Made by a program: the position numbers and the translations under genes. This document shows positions 59,656-64,000 of a stretch of 64,000 nucleotides of DNA, in pieces (within the stretch, counting starts at the first letter, position 1; the number at the start of each line of letters is the position of its first letter). The notes beneath the pieces were generated by a model that saw nothing but the letters and a program-made list of their open reading frames with translations, searched no databases and had not been told where the DNA came from. Source of the stretch: SB11 sp965222995 (GTDB lineage Bacteria > Bacteroidota > Bacteroidia > UBA8524); NCBI GenBank assembly GCA_965222995.1, contig OZ244977.1, forward strand, positions 310,001 through 374,000, read 5' to 3'.

Positions 59656-60026
59656 TATTTCAATCTAAATGATATAGGCATCACCACCCAAACTCTTACT
59701 GCTTCTCCCTTTTGTTTTCCGGGAACCCATTTCATCATTTTCACCACACGTTCACACTCGGCAGCACAATACTCATCAAAAGTTTTTATTGTATGCACTT
59801 TGCTCACAGTACTATCAGTTTCAACTATAAACTTTACATATACCTTGCCCTGCCTGCCATATTTTAAAGCACTATCGGGGTAAACTATATTAAAAGCCAT
59901 AAATTTTTGGCGTTCTTCTTCTCCACCGGGGTAATATGGTGCTTCTTCAACAGCTTCAAAAACATCGGTTTGCGCCATAGAAAAGAAAGGAGCAAGCAAT
60001 AAAAGTATAAAAGCTATTTTTTTCAT
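59655..60026 (-). CDS. Periplasmic TonB C-terminal-domain protein 3
   Basis: 123 aa: signal peptide (LLLLAPFFSMAQ), a YYPGGEEERQKF segment and one TonB C-terminal domain (RQGKVYVKFIVETDSTV, YCAAECERVVKMMKWVPGKQ, VVMPISFRLK). A true TonB has an uncleaved N-terminal membrane anchor and a proline-rich spacer; both are absent. It overlaps the preceding gene by 4 bp and the ruvX start by 1 bp. Probably periplasmic; function unknown. Confidence 0.85.
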   Translation of the reverse strand: MKKIAFILLLLAPFFSMAQTDVFEAVEEAPYYPGGEEERQKFMAFNIVYPDSALKYGRQGKVYVKFIVETDSTVSKVHTIKTFDEYCAAECERVVKMMKWVPGKQKGEAVRVWVVMPISFRLK

Positions 60027-60826
60027 TTTAGTTTAAAATTAAATGGTAAAGTAAACATTACAGGTACAGGTTTACCCCGTTGTGTTCCGGGTTTCCATTT
60101 AGGCATTTTGTTTACTACTCGCAGGGCTTCTTTATCACAGCCGTAACCTATGCCTTTTAAAACTTTAGCTCGAGTTACATTCCCTTCTTTATCAATCATA
60201 AATTGTACATATACCTTCCCTTCAATGTCATTTTTTCTAGCCTTTTTAGGGTATTTAAGGTGCTTACTTATGAACTTATACATCTCTTCATTTCCGCCGG
60301 GATACTCAGGCATAGTTTCTACTATCTGATATACTTTTTCTTCAGGTTCTTTAATTTGTGGTTTAGCTTCACTTAATTTAAAAATAACGGGCTGCACCAC
60401 ATTTACTCTTACTGCTTTGCCTCTTTGTGTCCCGGGTTTCCATTTGCCCGAAGTAAATTTTATCACTCGTATGGCTTCGTTTGCACACTCAGCATCAAAG
60501 GTTTTCAATACTTTGGGATTAGTTATTCTGCCATCAGGTTCAACTACAAACTTTATATACACTTTACCTTCTTTTCCTGCTTCTATAGCAATTTTTGGGT
60601 ACCTAAGATGTTTTGAAATAAATAGTGTCAGTGAATCTTGACCACCATGAAACTCAGGCATTTTTTCTACTACTTCAAAAATAGCCTCATCAGATGGGAG
60701 AGGGGCAGGTACAGGTACTATCGGAGCTTCTAGTTCTTCAAAACCATCATCAATAGTTATGCTGTCTTTTTGTGCAACTCCTAAAAATGGAATTATAGTC
60801 AGTAGAATTAATATTATCTTTTTCAT
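60023..60826 (-). CDS. Periplasmic protein with two TonB C-terminal domains (protein 2)
   Basis: 267 aa: signal peptide (TIIPFLGVAQ), a short Pro-rich stretch (APIVPVPAPLP), then two copies of the TonB C-terminal domain, about residues 50-155 (EFHGGQDSLTLFISKHLRYP, KEGKVYIKFVVEPDGRI) and 163-267 (EYPGGNEEMYKFISKHLKYP, IEGKVYVQFMIDKEGNV). Each ends in GTQRGKxV and a hydrophobic strand. Internal duplication is obvious. No membrane anchor is visible. It starts 2 bp after the stop of protein 1. Confidence 0.87.
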   Translation of the reverse strand: MKKIILILLTIIPFLGVAQKDSITIDDGFEELEAPIVPVPAPLPSDEAIFEVVEKMPEFHGGQDSLTLFISKHLRYPKIAIEAGKEGKVYIKFVVEPDGRITNPKVLKTFDAECANEAIRVIKFTSGKWKPGTQRGKAVRVNVVQPVIFKLSEAKPQIKEPEEKVYQIVETMPEYPGGNEEMYKFISKHLKYPKKARKNDIEGKVYVQFMIDKEGNVTRAKVLKGIGYGCDKEALRVVNKMPKWKPGTQRGKPVPVMFTLPFNFKLK

Positions 60827-60828
60827 GG

Positions 60829-61242
60829 TTAGTATAACTTAAAAACTATTGGCAATAATAACTTAGCTCTTACTTTTTTATCGTTTTTTATTGCCGGAAT
60901 AAATTTCATAAGTTTAATTACTCTGATGCATTCATCGTTACAAGCCTTATCATCGAAAGACCTAACTATTTTATGATTACTGGTTGTACTATCCTTTTCA
61001 ACAATAAAACTCACATAAATTTTACCCTGGCTACCTGTTTCCAAAGATAAACGAGGATACGTCACATATCTTCTAATAAATTTTGCTTGTGCTTTTTCAC
61101 CTCCGGGGTAAGAGGGTTGTTTGTCTAGTTCGTAAGTCTCATATACCTTATTGTCTTCTTTCTCTACAACAATTTCTTTTTGGGTTTTGCAAGCTGAAGT
61201 AACAATGAGTACTATGCAAAAAATCAGGCTTAATTGTTTCAT
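60829..61242 (-). CDS. TonB C-terminal-domain lipoprotein (protein 1)
   Basis: 137 aa: lipoprotein signal (IVTSAC, lipidated Cys near residue 18), then PSYPGGEKAQAKFIRRYVTYP (shown in full 21 positions only in part as YPGGEKAQAKF) and one TonB C-terminal domain (SQGKIYVSFIVEKDST, CIRVIKLMKFIPAIKNDKKV, LLPIVFKLY). It differs from the two following proteins in being lipidated. Its ATG overlaps the histidine-kinase stop codon by 4 bp. Confidence 0.85.
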   Translation of the reverse strand: MKQLSLIFCIVLIVTSACKTQKEIVVEKEDNKVYETYELDKQPSYPGGEKAQAKFIRRYVTYPRLSLETGSQGKIYVSFIVEKDSTTSNHKIVRSFDDKACNDECIRVIKLMKFIPAIKNDKKVRAKLLLPIVFKLY

Positions 61243-62432
61243 TTTCTTAGCACTATTCTAAATATTGTTCCCTTATTCACTACGCTTGCCTTAACAAAAA
61301 TATGCCCTTTGTGGTAACCTTCAATTATTCTTTTCACCAGCGATAAGCCCAAGCCCCAGCCTCTTTTTTTGGTAGTGAAACCGGGTTTAAATACCGTTTT
61401 AAAGTTTGATGAGGGTATCCCTTTACCCGTATCTCTCACATCTATATACAACTTCTTACTGGTTTGGTTCACTGTAAAATCAATGCTTCCTTCGCCATCC
61501 ATAGCGTCAATGGCATTTTTGCATAGGTTTTCTATTACCCACTCAAACAACGGAACGTTTACTTGTGCATGCGGGTTGGGAGCTTTTGAAGCATCAATGG
61601 AAAAATGCACTTTTTTTGATACTCGGTTTTTTAAGTACTCTACCGATTTTTCTAAAGCCTGCTCGATGTTTTCATTTTTCAGCACCGGTTCAGACCCAAT
61701 TTTTGAGAAACGCTCTGTAACCCTTTCAAGGCGTTTCACATCGTGCTCCATTTCATTGATTAGCTGTTTATCAATATTTCCTTCTGATGTTTTAAATAAA
61801 TCTACCCATGCTAAAAGTGATGATATGGGAGTACCAAGCTGGTGAGCGGTTTCTTTGGCTAAGCCCACCCAAACACGGTTTTGCTCACTCCTTCTGGAAG
61901 CATTAAAAGCAAAGTATGATACTAATAGAAACAAACTGATAATAACCAGTTGGTAAATAGGGAAAGTTTTTAGTTGCAATAGTAGCGTTGAGTTTTCAAA
62001 GTAAATGTATTGTTTGTTTTGGTCTAAAAAGTCAATAACAATAGAGTCGCTACCGTTATTTTGCATTTCTTTTAACTTTTTATTCTGGTAGTTATTATTT
62101 GCTGCCAGTTCAACGGAGTCTAAGTTAATATAGGCAACAATATTTCTCTCATTGTCAGTCATAATCACAGGTATAGTACTGTTACCTTTTACAACATTTA
62201 AGCAAAAGTTATTCGCCTCGTTTATAAAATTACTTACCGCTTCGTTTTCACCTTCATAATCTACAGAGTAGGTTAGCAAAGTGGTGGCTTTAGCCCAAAT
62301 TTCCATATTGCGCTTTTCTTGCTCTGCCAGTTTACCTGCCAGTTTTTGGGTGTATAACAGTGAAAACAAGGCTATACAAAAAGCAAAAAGCAACAAAAGC
62401 ACCTTCCAAATACGTTTCATGACATATTCCAT
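61239..62432 (-). CDS. Membrane sensor histidine kinase
   Basis: 397 aa. Two membrane helices (about 9-28 and 157-177) bracket a periplasmic sensor of about 125 residues (VIMTDNERNIVAYINLDS resembles a PAS/dCache-type strand pair). Kinase core: H box KETAHQLGTPISSLLAW, N box NLCKNAIDAM, G1 DTGKGIP, F box VFKPGFTTK and G2 GWGLGLSL, all intact. No receiver domain and no response-regulator gene nearby. The start may be the ATG at 62432 or four codons later at 62420. It heads a six-gene operon with overlaps of 1-4 bp. Confidence 0.93.
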   Translation of the reverse strand: MEYVMKRIWKVLLLLFAFCIALFSLLYTQKLAGKLAEQEKRNMEIWAKATTLLTYSVDYEGENEAVSNFINEANNFCLNVVKGNSTIPVIMTDNERNIVAYINLDSVELAANNNYQNKKLKEMQNNGSDSIVIDFLDQNKQYIYFENSTLLLQLKTFPIYQLVIISLFLLVSYFAFNASRRSEQNRVWVGLAKETAHQLGTPISSLLAWVDLFKTSEGNIDKQLINEMEHDVKRLERVTERFSKIGSEPVLKNENIEQALEKSVEYLKNRVSKKVHFSIDASKAPNPHAQVNVPLFEWVIENLCKNAIDAMDGEGSIDFTVNQTSKKLYIDVRDTGKGIPSSNFKTVFKPGFTTKKRGWGLGLSLVKRIIEGYHKGHIFVKASVVNKGTIFRIVLRK

Positions 62433-62533
62433 TTCTTAGCACGAAATTAACTTTTTTTAAACGAGCCTTTTTGCGCTATTGTTATTTGCATAGCGGCTTT
62501 TTACATGAATACATTTATTTTGGCAGCGTAATT

Positions 62534-63280
62534 ATGATTTTATCAACTGAAATTAACGGCAGAGCGGTAAGTTTTGATTCAACAAAAGGTATTGAACTTA
62601 CCTTGCCCGTGCTTGAAGGACCTGATACGGTTAATGCATATTATATACCCGATGCTAAGATTAAACCCATTAAAGTAGGAGACTTTATTGGCGATGTAAA
62701 CCAAGGTGGTGGATGTAATTGTGAGGATATTACTTTTAATGCGCATGGTAACGGAACCCATACTGAATGTGTGGGGCATATTAGTAAAGAGCGTATTGCA
62801 TTGCACCAATGCTTGAAGGAGTTTTTATTTGTTGCCGAACTAATAACAGTGATACCTACTTTGGGTGATAATGGAGATAAGGTAATTACTATAGATACTT
62901 TGAAAAGTATTAAAGAGCACCGGCACCCTGCCATAATAATACGCACAGTACATAACGATGATAGTAAGAAAACTAAACGGTATAGCGGTACTAACCCCAC
63001 CTATATTGCTAAAGATGCAATGGAATGGTTACGCGATAGCGGAGTGGAGCACTTACTAATTGATACACCATCAGTAGATAGGGAAGAGGATGGCGGGGAA
63101 CTGGCAGCACACAATGCCTTTTGGAAGTACCCTGAAGAAACACGTATGAACTGCACTATTACCGAGTTGATTTATGCCCCCGATGACATTAAAGATGGAG
63201 AATATATATTGAATATTTCCGTTGGAGCGTTTGACAGTGATGCCAGCCCCTCGCGGATAATAGTATACCCTTTTGAATAA
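62534..63280 (+). CDS. Cyclase family protein (kynurenine-formamidase-like)
   Basis: 248 aa from the ATG at 62534; a TTG at 62471 lies upstream of the likely promoter and is rejected. The metal motif HxxGTHxxxxxH of the cyclase family is seen as HGNGTHTECVGH. Other segments: VNQGGGCNCEDITF, AIIIRTVHNDDS and LLIDTPSVDREEDGGELAAH. Family members hydrolyse N-formylkynurenine or related amides and esters; substrate unassigned. It is divergent from the histidine-kinase operon. Confidence 0.88.
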   Translation: MILSTEINGRAVSFDSTKGIELTLPVLEGPDTVNAYYIPDAKIKPIKVGDFIGDVNQGGGCNCEDITFNAHGNGTHTECVGHISKERIALHQCLKEFLFVAELITVIPTLGDNGDKVITIDTLKSIKEHRHPAIIIRTVHNDDSKKTKRYSGTNPTYIAKDAMEWLRDSGVEHLLIDTPSVDREEDGGELAAHNAFWKYPEETRMNCTITELIYAPDDIKDGEYILNISVGAFDSDASPSRIIVYPFE

Positions 63281-63341
63281 CGTATTATCTTTTAAAATAA
63301 GTAGTTTATCAAAAAAATGCATTAACTATAACAGCAAAACT

Positions 63342-63349
63342 TACTTTTG
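63342..63349 (+). promoter_or_regulatory. -7 promoter element (TACTTTTG) before the S8 protease
   Basis: Exact TAnnTTTG, 25 bp before the ATG at 63375; no TTG at the -33 position. Confidence 0.4.
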
Positions 63350-63374
63350 CTTTTGATTAATTATATATAAACAC

Positions 63375-64000
63375 ATGAAACTTAAACATATTTTATTCTC
63401 ATTTTCATTAAGCTTATTAATGCTTGGTGCTGTAGCGCAAGAAGCACCTGAAAATTGGTTTAATCTTGACCTTGAAAAAGATTCGGTTTTAGGGGTGAGT
63501 ACGGAAAGAGCTTATAATGAGGTGCTAAAAGGACGCGAATCGAAAAAAATAATTGTTGCTGTTATTGATGACGGTATAGACTACAAACACGAAGACCTGA
63601 AAGATGTAATTTGGGTAAACAAAGATGAAATTCCCAATAACGGAAAGGATGATGACAATAACGGTTATGTAGATGATGTGCATGGGTGGAATTTTATTGG
63701 CGGCAAAAACGGAAATGTGAAGGATGATACTTATGAAGTAACACGTTTGTTTAGACAATATTCTGCCAAATATGAAGAAGTTGATTTAGATACCCTAACC
63801 AAAGAAGAGAAAGCGGAATACAAACTCTATACTGAGAATGTAAAAATTGAATTTTTAGAGAAGTTTTATGAAGCAGCCAATAGCTACTTGAGAATTAAGG
63901 AGATTATGGATGCTATGGATAAAATTGAAAAAGACCTTGGCGGAAAAGTAACTCAAGAAAAGCTTACAGAATATAAGCCCGAATCGAAGATAGAGGAGTT
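63375..64000 (+). CDS. Subtilisin-like (S8) serine protease, N-terminal part, cut by window edge
   Basis: The frame runs from the ATG at 63375 to the right edge without a stop (208 codons visible). Signal peptide (SLLMLGAVAQ). The first catalytic-triad segment is clear: KIIVAVIDDGIDYKHEDL with the nucleophile-orienting Asp, followed by VIWVNKDEIPNNG, DDDNNGYVDDVHGWNFIGG (calcium-loop-like). A long charged helical insert follows (from about residue 135), as in many large Bacteroidota S8 proteases. The His and Ser of the triad lie beyond the window. Probably secreted; a T9SS sorting domain may be present downstream. Confidence 0.9.
   Translation, partial: MKLKHILFSFSLSLLMLGAVAQEAPENWFNLDLEKDSVLGVSTERAYNEVLKGRESKKIIVAVIDDGIDYKHEDLKDVIWVNKDEIPNNGKDDDNNGYVDDVHGWNFIGGKNGNVKDDTYEVTRLFRQYSAKYEEVDLDTLTKEEKAEYKLYTENVKIEFLEKFYEAANSYLRIKEIMDAMDKIEKDLGGKVTQEKLTEYKPESKIEE

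Noticed and set aside
3671..63280. Functional link between the MbnH-like enzyme (kynurenine formation) and the kynurenine-formamidase-like cyclase
   Set aside because: The genes are almost 60 kb apart, the cyclase family has many substrates, and protein-bound kynurenine is not a substrate of formamidase.
1..64000. tRNA, rRNA, CRISPR arrays, insertion sequences, prophage genes
   Set aside because: I looked for T-loop-like sequences, regularly spaced repeats, transposases and integrases and saw none; short intergenic gaps leave little room for them.

Overview
The window reads as a contiguous piece of chromosome from an AT-rich, Gram-negative member of the Bacteroidota. Evidence for this: four proteins carry the C-terminal sorting domain of the type IX secretion system (T9SS); the T9SS lipoprotein SprE/PorW is encoded; several promoters have the phylum's TTG...TAnnTTTG form; start codons rarely have a Shine-Dalgarno sequence; and families typical of the phylum are present (DUF4290 beside murA, AtpZ beside bactofilin, an anti-sigma/outer-membrane-barrel fusion). 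Kdo synthesis and a PagL-like lipid A deacylase imply a lipopolysaccharide outer membrane. I saw no tRNA, rRNA, CRISPR array, insertion sequence or prophage. Many leftmost possible starts are TTG codons inside promoters or terminators; I moved those starts to better codons and say so. Layout, left to right. 1-5.7 kb: end of a T9SS propeller protein; a minus-strand Kdo cluster (kdsA, transaldolase-CBS fusion, KdsC-like phosphatase); then a plus-strand MbnP-like lipoprotein with its MbnH-like di-haem peroxidase. 5.7-18 kb: dnaJ/grpE; DUF4290-murA-TlpA; a stress cluster (CsbD, small ORF, DUF892); proline dehydrogenase; a metallophosphoesterase converging on a GT39 glycosyltransferase; small lipocalin-like, DUF6265 and VOC proteins; an AraC regulator. 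18-24.7 kb: the F-type ATP synthase operon without beta and epsilon, preceded by AtpI/AtpZ-type genes, bactofilin and a membrane anchor that looks like an M23 peptidase without its catalytic domain. 24.8-38.8 kb: sprE with a PBP1A, pabB, an FNR/ferredoxin fusion with a hotdog thioesterase, uvrC, a PIF1/RecD-like helicase and small unknowns. 38.8-46.8 kb: a REP-like repeat cluster, a TPP riboswitch leading a TonB-dependent receptor, PnuT, DUF3108, PagL and an antiquitin-type aldehyde dehydrogenase. 46.8-58.7 kb: AlkC-like protein, T9SS cargo, and an ECF sigma factor with a dual-membrane anti-sigma factor, flanked by two paralogous T9SS cargo proteins; then a vWA protein and a lipoprotein. 58.7-64 kb: a very tight operon of histidine kinase, three anchorless TonB C-terminal-domain proteins, ruvX and def; then a cyclase and the start of a subtilisin-like protease. 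The most notable points are the transaldolase-CBS enzyme standing where arabinose-5-phosphate isomerase would be expected, the sigma/dual-membrane anti-sigma/T9SS-cargo operon, the kinase/TonB-domain operon, the thiamin riboswitch with an 80-nt variable arm, and a terminated leader or small RNA candidate near 55.6 kb.
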